Shown one piece after another: positions 15,260-24,994 of a DNA stretch of 64,000 bases (the stretch's first letter is position 1; every line of letters begins with the position of its first letter). Source of the DNA: TMP-86 sp031394735 (GTDB lineage Bacteria > Pseudomonadota > Gammaproteobacteria > Steroidobacterales > Steroidobacteraceae); the NCBI GenBank assembly GCA_031394735.1, contig JANMXI010000287.1, positions 1 to 64,000 of the forward strand, given 5' to 3'. Under the pieces are notes generated by a model, which saw nothing but the letters and a program-made list of their open reading frames with translations, was not told the origin of the DNA and ran no database searches. The translations under genes and the position numbers were made by a program.

Positions 15260-16498
15260 ATGTACTTAGAACATTTCAAACTCACTGAACTGCCGTTCCG
15301 GCTCAGCCCGGATCCGCAGTTCCTGTATTTGAGCAAGCACCATGCGCGCGCCAAGGCCTACATGGAATCGACCATCTGGTTTACGGATGGCTTCGTGATC
15401 ATCACCGGAGAAATCGGCGCCGGCAAGACCACGCTGATCGAGACCTTTCTGCGCGAACTGCAGAAAGACGTCGTCGTCGCGCAGATCAATCAAACACAAT
15501 TGTCGCCCACCGCATTCCTGCAATCCGTGCTGGTGCAATTCGGCTTCTCGCCTTTCAAGATGAAAAAGCCCGAGGTGCTGGCGACGCTGAACCAATTCCT
15601 GGTCGAGCAATATGCAAGCGGTCGCAAAGTCCTGCTCATCATCGACGAGGCGCAGAACCTGAATCACAAGGTGCTGGAAGAAGTCCGAATGTTGTCGGGC
15701 ATCGAAACCACCAAGGACAAGGTGCTGCGCATCATTCTGGCCGGCCAGCCGGAGCTGAACGAGAAGCTGGATTCCGTCGAACTGGTTCAGCTCGTGCAGC
15801 GCGTGAGATTGCGCTTTCACCTGTCGGCATTGTCGATCGTGGACATGAGCGCCTATATCGAGCACCGCTTGGAAGTGGCCGGCTCGCAGGGACGGCGCAT
15901 CTTCCACGAAGATACCCATCCACTGATCTTCCGCTATACCGGCGGTACGCCGCGACTGATCAACACACTATGTGACACCGCCATGATGGCGGCCTTCGGC
16001 CAGGACCGCGACACCGTCACCATGGCGGACATCCAATCGGCCATCGCCGAATTGCAATGGAACGAGTTCGCCTCGCGCACCAGCCGCCAGCCCATCGTCA
16101 ATTTCGAGTCCACGCAGCCGACGCTGCTGAACGAGACGCCGGTTGCGCGCATTCTGGTCGGGCACGAAGCCAAGACCGTGGATGAGCGGGAATTGCGTCC
16201 GGGTCGGTTGATCATCGGTCGCACGCCCGACAACGACATCCAGATCGACAGCAAATTCGTCAGCCGTCATCACTGTCAGATCATCACCACGTCAGAGACC
16301 TGCGTGATCGAAGATCTGAACAGCACGAACGGCATTTACGTGAAATCCAAACGCGTCCGCAAGCACAATTTCAATGACGGCGATGTCGTGGTCGTGGGGC
16401 AGCACGAGATCATGTACATGGACGAGCGGGTGCCGCGGCTTCGCGCCAGTGCGGAACATGCGGAAACGCAGGTGATCAACGAGGATGCAACGTCGTAG
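15260..16498 (+). CDS. ExeA/GspA-type AAA ATPase fused to a C-terminal FHA domain
   Basis: The 412-residue protein begins with an ExeA-like AAA module: MYLEHFKLTELPFRLSPDP, Walker A GEIGAGKTT (50-58) and Walker B LLIIDEAQNL (about 122-131). Residues about 305-390 form an FHA domain (GRLIIGRTPDNDIQID, SRHHCQI, LNSTNGIYVKSKRV), which binds phosphothreonine peptides. ExeA proteins help place secretins through peptidoglycan, but no secretion genes are near and no peptidoglycan-binding domain is seen. The FHA domain may link it to Ser/Thr kinase signalling. It stands alone between purK and a small membrane gene. Confidence 0.88.
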   Translation: MYLEHFKLTELPFRLSPDPQFLYLSKHHARAKAYMESTIWFTDGFVIITGEIGAGKTTLIETFLRELQKDVVVAQINQTQLSPTAFLQSVLVQFGFSPFKMKKPEVLATLNQFLVEQYASGRKVLLIIDEAQNLNHKVLEEVRMLSGIETTKDKVLRIILAGQPELNEKLDSVELVQLVQRVRLRFHLSALSIVDMSAYIEHRLEVAGSQGRRIFHEDTHPLIFRYTGGTPRLINTLCDTAMMAAFGQDRDTVTMADIQSAIAELQWNEFASRTSRQPIVNFESTQPTLLNETPVARILVGHEAKTVDERELRPGRLIIGRTPDNDIQIDSKFVSRHHCQIITTSETCVIEDLNSTNGIYVKSKRVRKHNFNDGDVVVVGQHEIMYMDERVPRLRASAEHAETQVINEDATS

Positions 16499-16516
16499 CC
16501 AGTTGCGGAAAAACGA

Positions 16517-16741
16517 TCAAGGTTCTTCGATGGTCTCGCAAGGGTACTGGGAGCGGCGCGACCGGCAGTCCTGCCGGTGCAGGTAAATCGTCAGGCCGGC
16601 AATCTGCGCAATCAGACTCAACGCGAATGCGATGACCCCGCCACCACTGCCGTCGTTCACATACGAGACGAGCATCGCCAGCCAACCTAGACCGACGTAG
16701 GCATAGGGCAAACTTTCATAGACCGGGCGTGCAAGGCGCAT
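16517..16741 (-). CDS. Small membrane protein of unknown function
   Basis: The 74-residue product has two hydrophobic segments (YAYVGLGWLAMLVSYV and GGVIAFALSLIAQIAGLTIYL) joined by a short glycine-rich loop, followed by a polar Cys-containing tail. GAGGGAAAA stands six to seven bases before the ATG, a good ribosome site. I do not recognise the family. It lies downstream of the 54-residue gene on the same strand. Confidence 0.6.
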   Translation of the reverse strand: MRLARPVYESLPYAYVGLGWLAMLVSYVNDGSGGGVIAFALSLIAQIAGLTIYLHRQDCRSRRSQYPCETIEEP

Positions 16742-16892
16742 GCTTTTCCCTCATCCGATGGAATGCATGCTACCCCTGCCGTTGGCTCCCTGCCGCGGCC
16801 GATTTGACCTAACCCAAAATTAATTGCGCCGGCGTGCCAGGGGGCTGCGCGCCGGGCACTTCGTCCCGAGCAATCCTATGCCGTTCGACGGT

Positions 16893-17057
16893 TCAATCCT
16901 GACCGATCAGTTTCTCCATCAGGCGCGACAGCCAGGAAGTCCGCCAGCCTTCGACCTTCAATTCCTTCCCCCGACCTGCCTGGGCGTGCTTGGCATGCGC
17001 GAGGAGATCCTTGGGAAGCTGGATTTCGAATGTTCCGGTCATGGCGGGATCGATCAT
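16893..17057 (-). CDS. 54-residue hypothetical protein
   Basis: The frame opens MIDPAMTGTFEIQLPKDLL and ends with a basic amphipathic segment (SWLSRLMEKLIGQD). A textbook CAGGAG lies six bases before the ATG at 17057, which is the main support. The strand-then-helix start (FEIQLPKDLLAHA) could fit a ribbon-helix-helix fold, but this is only a guess. No family is recognised. Confidence 0.5.
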   Translation of the reverse strand: MIDPAMTGTFEIQLPKDLLAHAKHAQAGRGKELKVEGWRTSWLSRLMEKLIGQD

Positions 17058-17165
17058 GGAAACTCCTGACGGTTGAGAACTGCCGCTGCAGGTTATCGGA
17101 GCCGGGCGCGGGTGGGCTGCGACGCGCCGCACGAAGACAGCAGCCGGGGACGTTATGCAAAATGA

Positions 17166-17284
17166 CTCGTGCCGGCGCTTGTGATCCGAACCGCGGGAGT
17201 ATGGATGTGGGAACCAAGCGCCGGCGCGAGCCGCGGCGGGCATCATGCCCGGTGGGAGACCCCACCCCGTCCGTCCCTGGGGAC
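17166..17284. ncRNA. Strongly structured intergenic segment, candidate RNA or small inverted-repeat element
   Basis: Bases 17166-17181 pair with 17215-17230 over 16 positions with a single G-U, enclosing 33 bases. Three more hairpins follow: CGGGC/GCCCG around 17237-17251, GGTGGG-AGAC-CCCACC at 17251-17266, and GTCC-CTGG-GGAC at 17273-17284. No open frame with a good start covers the segment. It matches neither RNase P, tmRNA, 4.5S nor 6S RNA motifs I know. It may be an RNA gene, a leader for the 54-residue gene, or a 65-base mobile element with 16-base ends. Confidence 0.35.
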
Positions 17285-17374
17285 CGCGGAGAGAGTGTGC
17301 CAAGCCCTGGTGGGGTACGGGTTCGGCAATCCCGGCGCGTCTGTTCAATTACTCGAATCCGACCGTCCTTATTC

Positions 17375-18817
17375 TTACCCGGTGCCGCCCACGGTGAGCG
17401 CATCGATGCGCAGCGTGGGCTGTCCGACGCCGACCGGCACGGATTGTCCTTCCTTGCCGCAGGTGCCGACGCCGGCGTCGAGTTTCAGATCATCGCCGAC
17501 CATGCTGACGCGCGTGAGGACATCCGGACCGTTGCCGATGAGCGTCGCGCCCTTGACCGGTGCGCCGATTTTGCCGTTTTCGATCAGATACGCCTCGCTC
17601 GCGGAAAACACGAATTTGCCGGAGGTGATGTCGACCTGACCGCCGCCAAAGTTGACGGCATATAGACCCTTTTGGACCGAGGCAATGATCTCCTGCGGCG
17701 GCGTCTTGCCGGCGCGCATGTAGGTATTGGTCATGCGCGGCAGCGTCATGTGCGCAAAGGATTCGCGGCGTCCGTTGCCGGTCGGCTGCATACCCATCAG
17801 TCGCGCATTCATTTTGTCCTGAATGTAGCCACGCAAAATGCCGTTCTCGATCAGCACCGTGCACTGCGTCGGAGTGCCTTCGTCATCGACATTGAGCGAG
17901 CCACGACGCGCATCCAAAGTGCCGTCATCGACGACGGTGATGGTGTCGCTGGCCACCTTCTGGCCGATGCGATTGGAAAATGCCGAGGTACCCTTGCGAT
18001 TGAAGTCGCCTTCCAACCCGTGACCGATGGCCTCGTGCAACAGGATGCCGGGCCAACCCGGACCCAGCACCACCGTCATGGACCCGGCGGGTGCGGCGAT
18101 GGCCTCCAGATTCACCAACGCCTGACGCACCGCCTCGTCCGCATGCGTGAACGGCGCATCGTCGTGCAGCAGTTGGTGCAAGCCGATACGCCCGCCGCCG
18201 CCGCTGTAGCCCTGCTCGCGACGGCCATTCTGCTCGACGATGACCGACACATTCATCCGCACCAGTGGCCGTACATCGGCGGCCAGCGTGCCGTCGCTCG
18301 CCGCGATCAGCACCACTTCGTGCACTGCCGCCAGCGAGGCCATGACCTGCTTCACGCGTGGATCAAGCCGGCGCGCATAGGCGTCGATCTTCATCAACCA
18401 GTCGACCTTGTCCTCGTCGCGAATCGTGTCCAGCGGATCGATCGGCAGATACAACCGTTGCTGCACGGGGCGGGACCAGCTCTTGACCGCCTGACTCGCG
18501 CCGCTGCGCGCGATGGCGCGTGCATTGTCGGAAGCCTCCTGCAGCGCCGGCAGCAGCACTTCATCGGTGTAGGCGAAGCCGGTTTTTTCCGCGCTCATCG
18601 CGCGCACGCCAACGCCTTGCTCGATGCTGTGCGAGGCATCTTTGACAATGCCATCCTCCAGCGACCAGGACTCTTCGCGCGACAGCTGAAAATACAGATC
18701 GGCATGGTCGATGCCGCGGCTCATCACCGAGTCCAGCACCTGTTGCAGGCGGCCTTCATCCAATCCGGAAGGGCGCAGGATCACATCCTGCGCAATATCA
18801 AAACTGGCGGCGCTCAT
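17375..18817 (-). CDS. tldD: Metalloprotease TldD
   Basis: TldD is the catalytic partner of PmbA. The 480-residue protein (E. coli 481) carries the zinc motif HEAIGHGLEGD at residues 261-271 and the downstream glycine-rich FVFSASEAYLIENGKIG segment. Its start overlaps the nitrilase stop by four bases (ATGA), so both are read from the same transcript. The order yhdP-nitrilase-tldD matches that in pseudomonads, to my knowledge. Confidence 0.97.
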   Translation of the reverse strand: MSAASFDIAQDVILRPSGLDEGRLQQVLDSVMSRGIDHADLYFQLSREESWSLEDGIVKDASHSIEQGVGVRAMSAEKTGFAYTDEVLLPALQEASDNARAIARSGASQAVKSWSRPVQQRLYLPIDPLDTIRDEDKVDWLMKIDAYARRLDPRVKQVMASLAAVHEVVLIAASDGTLAADVRPLVRMNVSVIVEQNGRREQGYSGGGGRIGLHQLLHDDAPFTHADEAVRQALVNLEAIAAPAGSMTVVLGPGWPGILLHEAIGHGLEGDFNRKGTSAFSNRIGQKVASDTITVVDDGTLDARRGSLNVDDEGTPTQCTVLIENGILRGYIQDKMNARLMGMQPTGNGRRESFAHMTLPRMTNTYMRAGKTPPQEIIASVQKGLYAVNFGGGQVDITSGKFVFSASEAYLIENGKIGAPVKGATLIGNGPDVLTRVSMVGDDLKLDAGVGTCGKEGQSVPVGVGQPTLRIDALTVGGTG

Positions 18818-19650
18818 GCGCTCACCGCCGTGTAGCTGCGCTTCAGCCGGCGATTATCCAGCGCCGGGAAACGGGCGCGCGTGGCGGCCTGCTCCTGCAG
18901 ATCGATGGGCGCGGTGATGACTCCGGCGCCCTGCGGCAGGCGTGCCAGCAGCTTGCCCCAATAGTCCACGATCAGGCTGTCGCCATAGGTTTCGCGGCCA
19001 TTGCTGTGCACACCGACCTGCGCCGGCGCCACCACGTAACAGAGATTTTCGATGGCGCGCGCCCGTAACAGGGTTTCCCAGTGCGCGCGACCGGTGGGCA
19101 CGGTGAAGGCGGCCGGCATGCACAGCCACTGCGCACCCTGATCCACCAGCGCGCGATACAGTTCGGGAAACCGCATGTCATAGCATACCGACATGCCCAG
19201 TCGGCCAACCGGGGTGTCCGCGACCACGGGCACCTGTCCCGGCTCGACATGCGTGGACTCGCGATACTCTTCGTTGCGACCCGGAACGGTGACATCGAAC
19301 AAATGGATCTTGTCGTAACGCGCCACGCGCGCACCCTTGGCATCGAACAGCAACGACGTGTTGGCGACGCGGCTCTCGGCGCTGCGTGCGATGCCAATGG
19401 TGCCGCCCAGTACCCACAATCCGAGTGCACGCGCGGTGGCGGCCAGGAACTCCTGCACGGGTCCGCCGGCGTCGCTTTCAGCAATGGCGCGCTTGTCGGA
19501 ATCATGAATGCCCATGAAGGCAAAATTTTCCGGCAGGCAGGCAAGGTCTGCGCCGACATCCTTGGCCTCGCGCAACAATTGCGCAGCGGCGCTTAAATTG
19601 TCGGCGACGACATGACTCGAATTCATCTGGATTGCGGCCACTGTTCCCAT
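18814..19650 (-). CDS. Carbon-nitrogen hydrolase, Nit1-like (deaminated glutathione amidase type)
   Basis: The 278-residue enzyme has the nitrilase catalytic triad: Glu41 in CLPENF, Lys114 in RYDKIHLFDV and Cys156 in SVCYDMRFPELYR. The LFDVTVPG and CYDMRFPELY texts are typical of Nit1/NitFhit homologues, which hydrolyse deaminated glutathione. The substrate here is inferred. It lies 24 bases after yhdP and overlaps tldD by four bases, in the conserved yhdP-nit-tldD run. Confidence 0.92.
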   Translation of the reverse strand: MGTVAAIQMNSSHVVADNLSAAAQLLREAKDVGADLACLPENFAFMGIHDSDKRAIAESDAGGPVQEFLAATARALGLWVLGGTIGIARSAESRVANTSLLFDAKGARVARYDKIHLFDVTVPGRNEEYRESTHVEPGQVPVVADTPVGRLGMSVCYDMRFPELYRALVDQGAQWLCMPAAFTVPTGRAHWETLLRARAIENLCYVVAPAQVGVHSNGRETYGDSLIVDYWGKLLARLPQGAGVITAPIDLQEQAATRARFPALDNRRLKRSYTAVSA

Positions 19651-19674
19651 GTCACTTGCTACCTTTCTACGTTG

Positions 19675-22600
19675 CTATTTCTGGGTTGGTGTGGATTCGC
19701 GCCGCGTCGCCGCAGCCGCCGCCTCACTCTTGACCCGTTCGACCAGCGGATTTTCCCAACTGCCCGTGATTCGATAATACCCGCGCGCCAGACCCTTCAA
19801 GGGTTGTTTGAACACTTGCGTGAACACCAGCACGGCGGCGCCCACCACGGGACCTGCGGCAAGCGTACTGGCCAGGGGCAGTGAATTGCCAAAATTGCCT
19901 GCTACAACAGCAGTTTGGTCTAAATCCTGCTTTGCAAGTCCCACCCGGCCGATCAGGCCGATTTCGGCGGCCGGGCCATCCAGCAGCATATTGGTGGTGT
20001 AGGCATCGCCATCGCGCAGGTCGAAGTCACCGCGAATGGTGTCGAAGGCAAGACCCTTGTCGGTCAGATCGCTGAAATCCAGAAACAACCGGCGCGGCAA
20101 CGTGGCGACGCTGGCGAGGCCGAGCACGCGGCCGGCGCCGGGATGCAGGTCCACGATCTGACCCTTGTCCGCCTCAAACTTCAGATGACCGTTGAGACTG
20201 GCGACCGCCTGCGCCGACGGCGCGCCCTGCCAGCTCAACTCGAAATCCAGCCGTCCCGCCTTGGCCTGCATCACATCGGCATAGCCGAATTGCGTCAGTG
20301 TCTTTTGCACGTCGTTACTGACCAACACGCCTTCCAGCGTTCCCTTGCCGCCGTCCGGCCCACGCCATCCACCCTCGGCCTGAAAATTGAAACTGGGACT
20401 GTGCACGCGCAGTTGATCCAGCGCGATGCCGTCCTCGCGCTTGGACAACACCGCATCGATGGAGCCGATCGAACGGTCGTGCCAGAAGAGCTGCTCGCTC
20501 TGCAGGTGCAGGGCCGGAACACTGCCCGGACCGGCCATCGAGGGTTGAGCCGGGCCGGCCTCCGCGCTGCCTGCATCGTTGATTTTCAAATGCGCAAACT
20601 TCAACTCCCACGGGTCCGTGGTCACGGTCCCTCGCGGAAAGCGCAGCGTCCCTTGCGCATCCGGGCCCTCGACATCGACCTGCCAGGCACGATCCGCAGC
20701 GGTCAACCGCAGCCCGACATCGTGAAACGCCAGTCCTTGGAAGTGCAACTCGTCCACCTGCAGCGAGGCCGTGCGCAATTTCTCGGTCAGCGACGCGGAG
20801 GACTCTGCGGAACCCCCGCCCTGGCGGCGCAGCCATCCCGACAAATCCAGGCGCCCTAAGTGTCCGGCAATGACTAGTGGATCACCGCCGCTCAAGGACG
20901 GCGCATCACCACCGAACTGGATCGCGGCGCGCGACCAGCGCAGCGCGTCGTCCTTGGAATCCAGTTCTAGAATGCCGCGCACCAGCGGCGTCAGGTTGAC
21001 ACGAATCAGCGGGCCGCCGGACTTGGGCCACTCCATTTGAGCGAACAGCGGCAGCGGCGAATCCTCCGATTTCTGGAAAGGCTGCGGCAATGCGATTGCG
21101 AGCCCGGCCAGATTGCTGGTCATCCGCACCCATCGTTCGCGCGCGGGGGCCGGCGACAAACGCACAGTGCCACGCCAATCGGCGCGGCCGGTCGGAATCA
21201 CATCGGCGGGCAGATCGAAGGCGGCGCGAATGCCCTCCGCGGTCAGAACGCCGCGCAACTCCAGCTGCGTGGCAAGATCGGCGGGGTTGCGGGGTGCACG
21301 CGCGCGAACCTGCAACGCACCGCCCAGGGCGACGCCGCGGAGCTGCGCCTGTGGAACTTGCGCACCATCGACCAGGACGCTGCCGTGTAACTGTGTCGCC
21401 GCGACCTTCGAGCCCTTGTACGCGAGGGATACGCCGTCGAGTTGCGCCTCCACCAGCACACGGCGTTGATCAAACGCCTTGAAAGGCAGGAACAGATCGA
21501 TCTTGGCGTCGAGCGGACCGTCCGCATCGACCTTGGAGAATGCATGCTCGGCCATGGCATCCAGCGGCGTAGCGGCGAGAAAGCCAAGCGCGGCGGCAGC
21601 ATCGGTGTGCGCATCGGCATGGATCTTCAACTCGCCGGTCTTGAAGTCCTCGAACGTGCCCGTCGCACGCTGCACCACCACCTCGCCGGCGCTGGCGTGC
21701 CTGACCCACACCGTCAACCCCTGATTGCGAAACTGCGCATCCAGAGCGATGTCGCGGATCCGCGGCCAGGATTCACGATAGTCGAGGATCATGTTCTCAA
21801 CCGGAAACCGGGCGAGAAACAAGCCGCTGCCATCACGGAAGGGATAGTTGCGCAGCGGTCCGCGCAGCACCAGGTCTGCCTGCGGTATGCGCCCGGCAAC
21901 GAAGGCGCGATTCAACCAACTCAAGGCAGTTGGCGCGATGCGCTGGCGCGGCAGATACCGCGGGGCGGCAGTGGGATCGACATCGAAGACCTTGCTGACC
22001 AGCGTGATCTCGGCCGAGCGGTCGGTGTCGAAACGCTGCAGCGCGAATTTCGTGGTGGCGCGAAAATCCTTGTTGGACGTCTGCAGATTCTGGCTCGCCA
22101 GCAGCATCCCATCGGCGATGCGCTTCCAGAATATCGAACCCTGCAAGGTGTCGAGCGTGATCGGTGCGGGCCATTCCTGTGGCCACAGCAGGCGCGCGCC
22201 GGGTGAGCTGATCAGCAGCTGACCGCTTTGCTCATCGCCCCGCACCGAGCCTGACAGCGCCGCGAATCCCGGCGCCCGCCCCATCGGGGCGAAGCCGGCG
22301 CCGGCAAATCGGGCGCTGGCACTCCAGCGCGGTGGCGCATCGGCATTGGCGCGTGAATAGCGGAGCCGTGCATCGAACCACTCGCCCGACAGGTCGAATG
22401 AATCGATGCGATCGCGCAATTCCTTCTGCGGCAGGACGGCCACGATGGGCGCGAGCGCCGCAAGCCCGAGGTAGTCGATCTGCGCATCGAGGTCGGCCAG
22501 CGAGCCTGCCGGCGCGCGCCAGTTGGCGCTGAAGCGGGTCTCGCGCGCCACCTGGCCTGCAGCGACGGCGCGCACCCGCTTGCCGCTCAGTCGCCAGCGA

Positions 22601-23511
22601 TCCTGATCGCGCGCGAATTCGAAAATCCCGCCGGCCTCTCGCAGCGTCAGCGGCGCCGCGCCGGGATGCACGATGGCGATGTCGTTGGCGGTGAATTCAG
22701 CGCTCGAGGTCAGAAAGCCGCCACCGCCGGCCGCCGTCAGATCGATCCGCGCCAACCCGGCTGTCAACGTGTTCGAATACTCCGGCAGCAACTGGTGCCA
22801 CCCCGGCAGCGACACATCGCGCGCGCGCAAGCCGAGGCTCCACAACAGACCGTCTTTGGCGTCAAACGCCGAGGCGCCGAGCCGCAACCGCACCGAGCCG
22901 TGTAACTGCGGCGGCATGGCCACCGACAGTTCCAGTTCGACATGCTCACCACTGCGCTTCAGATCCACGTCGAGCTCACGGAATCGCAATTCCGGCAGTG
23001 CCGTGTTCCAGTGACGCAAGGTCACATCGGCATCGCGCACCACCACCCTGCCGCGCGGCAGATTGCGCAGCGTGTCACGCAGACTGCCGTTTCCGGAACC
23101 GAACTCGAGTCCCGAAGCAATGCGGAAAACATTCGGGCCGATGCGCTCGATCTGCAATTGCGGCGCATCGAGCCGGATGCGCCCGGCCCGAAGTTGAGCG
23201 GAGAGAATCAGTTGCCAGACATCGACGGCAACGCTGCCGCCGCGGGCAATGGCCACGGTCGTCAAGTCGTCCTTGGATCGCAGCTCCAGCCGGTCAAAAT
23301 ACAACTCGGGTCCATACCAGCGCAGAGTCGGATACACATGCGCAAAGCGGATATAGAAACCGGTCTGCTCATGCACCCAGGATTTGATCTGCGCCTGATA
23401 CTGCGGCGCGCGGTCGAGCGCCATTTTCAATCCGAGCGTCAGCACGAGCACGAGACCCAGCACGACGGCCACGGTGATCAGCAGCCACCGCTTGAGCTTG
23501 CGCAGATTCAT
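19675..23511 (-). CDS. yhdP: YhdP, large AsmA-like protein of envelope lipid transport
   Basis: The 1278-residue product (E. coli YhdP 1266) has one N-terminal membrane anchor (residues about 9-31, WLLITVAVVLGLVLVLTLGL) and a long periplasmic AsmA/DUF3971 region of beta-strands. It ends with the conserved KGLARGYYRITGSWENPLVERV stretch. YhdP, TamB and YdbH carry phospholipids to the outer membrane in E. coli. It lies 13 bases after rng. Confidence 0.94.
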   Translation of the reverse strand: MNLRKLKRWLLITVAVVLGLVLVLTLGLKMALDRAPQYQAQIKSWVHEQTGFYIRFAHVYPTLRWYGPELYFDRLELRSKDDLTTVAIARGGSVAVDVWQLILSAQLRAGRIRLDAPQLQIERIGPNVFRIASGLEFGSGNGSLRDTLRNLPRGRVVVRDADVTLRHWNTALPELRFRELDVDLKRSGEHVELELSVAMPPQLHGSVRLRLGASAFDAKDGLLWSLGLRARDVSLPGWHQLLPEYSNTLTAGLARIDLTAAGGGGFLTSSAEFTANDIAIVHPGAAPLTLREAGGIFEFARDQDRWRLSGKRVRAVAAGQVARETRFSANWRAPAGSLADLDAQIDYLGLAALAPIVAVLPQKELRDRIDSFDLSGEWFDARLRYSRANADAPPRWSASARFAGAGFAPMGRAPGFAALSGSVRGDEQSGQLLISSPGARLLWPQEWPAPITLDTLQGSIFWKRIADGMLLASQNLQTSNKDFRATTKFALQRFDTDRSAEITLVSKVFDVDPTAAPRYLPRQRIAPTALSWLNRAFVAGRIPQADLVLRGPLRNYPFRDGSGLFLARFPVENMILDYRESWPRIRDIALDAQFRNQGLTVWVRHASAGEVVVQRATGTFEDFKTGELKIHADAHTDAAAALGFLAATPLDAMAEHAFSKVDADGPLDAKIDLFLPFKAFDQRRVLVEAQLDGVSLAYKGSKVAATQLHGSVLVDGAQVPQAQLRGVALGGALQVRARAPRNPADLATQLELRGVLTAEGIRAAFDLPADVIPTGRADWRGTVRLSPAPARERWVRMTSNLAGLAIALPQPFQKSEDSPLPLFAQMEWPKSGGPLIRVNLTPLVRGILELDSKDDALRWSRAAIQFGGDAPSLSGGDPLVIAGHLGRLDLSGWLRRQGGGSAESSASLTEKLRTASLQVDELHFQGLAFHDVGLRLTAADRAWQVDVEGPDAQGTLRFPRGTVTTDPWELKFAHLKINDAGSAEAGPAQPSMAGPGSVPALHLQSEQLFWHDRSIGSIDAVLSKREDGIALDQLRVHSPSFNFQAEGGWRGPDGGKGTLEGVLVSNDVQKTLTQFGYADVMQAKAGRLDFELSWQGAPSAQAVASLNGHLKFEADKGQIVDLHPGAGRVLGLASVATLPRRLFLDFSDLTDKGLAFDTIRGDFDLRDGDAYTTNMLLDGPAAEIGLIGRVGLAKQDLDQTAVVAGNFGNSLPLASTLAAGPVVGAAVLVFTQVFKQPLKGLARGYYRITGSWENPLVERVKSEAAAAATRRESTPTQK

Positions 23512-23524
23512 CCAGGCGACCGGC

Positions 23525-24994
23525 TTACATGACCACGACGTCGTATTGATCGACGGAATACAACGCTTCGGTCTGCAGCCGGACCGGCTTGCCGGTCACC
23601 AGTTCCAATTCCGCCAGCGCCGCGGATTCCTCGTCCAGCAGGCGCTCGATGACGTCCTGATGCGCCAGGACCATCAATTGCTCGAACTCGAATTGCCGCG
23701 ACTGGCGCAGGATCTCGCGAAAAATTTCATGGCACACCGTTTCCGCCGTTTTGACGAATCCTCGTCCTTCGCAGGTGGGACAAGGCTGGCATAGCAGATG
23801 TTCCAAACTTTCGCGCGTCCGCTTGCGCGTCATCTCGACCAGGCCGAGCGGCGACACCGAGGAAATGCTGGTCTTGGCATGATCGCCGGCCAGGGCCCGC
23901 TCCAGGGATTGGAGCACCTGCCGGCGGTGTTCTGCTTCGGCCATGTCGATGAAATCGATGATGATGATGCCGCCCAGATTGCGCAGCCTAAGCTGCCGCG
24001 CGATCGCCACGGAGGCCTCCAGGTTGGTGCGGAAGATGGTCTCCTCCAGGTTGCGATGGCCGACGAAGGCGCCGGTATTCACATCGACCGTGGTCATCGC
24101 CTCGGTTTGATCGATGATCACGTAGCCGCCGGATTTCAGCGCCACTTTGCGGTCGAGAGATTTCTGGATCTCCTCCTCGACGTGGTGCAACTCAAAGACA
24201 GGACGCATTTCATCGTACAGCTCGATGCGCGGCAGCGCTTCGGGCATGAAGGTGCGCGCGAATTCCTGCATTTCCCGAAATGCGGCCGGCTGATCCACCA
24301 GCACCCGGTCGACATCGCCGGTCATCAGATCGCGCAGCGCCCGCAACCGCAACGGCAGATCCGCATGCACCAGCACGCCGGCTCGCGCCAGCAGTCCATC
24401 GCTGCGAATGACCTCCCACAGCTTGCGCAAATACAACATGTCGGCGCGCAAGGCATCGGCCGGTGCATCCTCGGCCGCCGTGCGCACGATGAATCCTTCG
24501 CTCTCCCCGGCCTGCGAATAGGTTTGCAAGGTATTGCGAAGACGCGCGCGCTCCGCTTCATTCTCGATGCGCGCCGAGATCCCGATGCCGCGGCCGTGCG
24601 GCATGTACACCAGATAGCGCGAGGGCAGCGTGATATAGGTGGTCAGGCGCGCGCCCTTGCTGCCCATGGGATCCTTGAGCACCTGCACGAGAATCTCGCT
24701 GCCCTCGGACACCAGTGTCCGGATATTCTCGCTGCGCGGTGGTTCTATGCCGGTATCGGCATGGCGCGGATCCAGGATATCGGAGGCATGCAAGAACGCG
24801 GTGCGGTCCAAACCGATTTCGATGAACGCGGCCTGCATGCCGGGCAACACCCGCGACACTTTTCCCTTGTAGACATTGCCGATCAGGCCGCGGCGGCTGC
24901 CGCGTTCCAGGAACACTTCCTGCAACACGCCGTTTTCCAACACGGCGACGCGCGCTTCGTGGGAGCCGGCATTGATCAGAATTTCGAAACTCAT
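23525..24994 (-). CDS. rng: Ribonuclease G
   Basis: RNase G matures the 5' end of 16S rRNA and trims some mRNAs. The 489-residue length equals that of E. coli. It has an S1 domain at the N-terminus (ARRGL-like RRGLIGNVYKGKVSRVLPGMQAAF), the catalytic metal site GGIIIIDFIDM and the Zn-link cysteines CPTCEGRG. The ATG at 24994 is chosen because it overlaps the maf stop as ATGA, rather than the upstream in-frame start inside maf. Confidence 0.97.
   Translation of the reverse strand: MSFEILINAGSHEARVAVLENGVLQEVFLERGSRRGLIGNVYKGKVSRVLPGMQAAFIEIGLDRTAFLHASDILDPRHADTGIEPPRSENIRTLVSEGSEILVQVLKDPMGSKGARLTTYITLPSRYLVYMPHGRGIGISARIENEAERARLRNTLQTYSQAGESEGFIVRTAAEDAPADALRADMLYLRKLWEVIRSDGLLARAGVLVHADLPLRLRALRDLMTGDVDRVLVDQPAAFREMQEFARTFMPEALPRIELYDEMRPVFELHHVEEEIQKSLDRKVALKSGGYVIIDQTEAMTTVDVNTGAFVGHRNLEETIFRTNLEASVAIARQLRLRNLGGIIIIDFIDMAEAEHRRQVLQSLERALAGDHAKTSISSVSPLGLVEMTRKRTRESLEHLLCQPCPTCEGRGFVKTAETVCHEIFREILRQSRQFEFEQLMVLAHQDVIERLLDEESAALAELELVTGKPVRLQTEALYSVDQYDVVVM

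Noticed and set aside
17030..17665. 211-codon + strand frame through the structured segment
   Set aside because: It continues antisense into tldD and has no ribosome site; the folded segment is better seen as non-coding.
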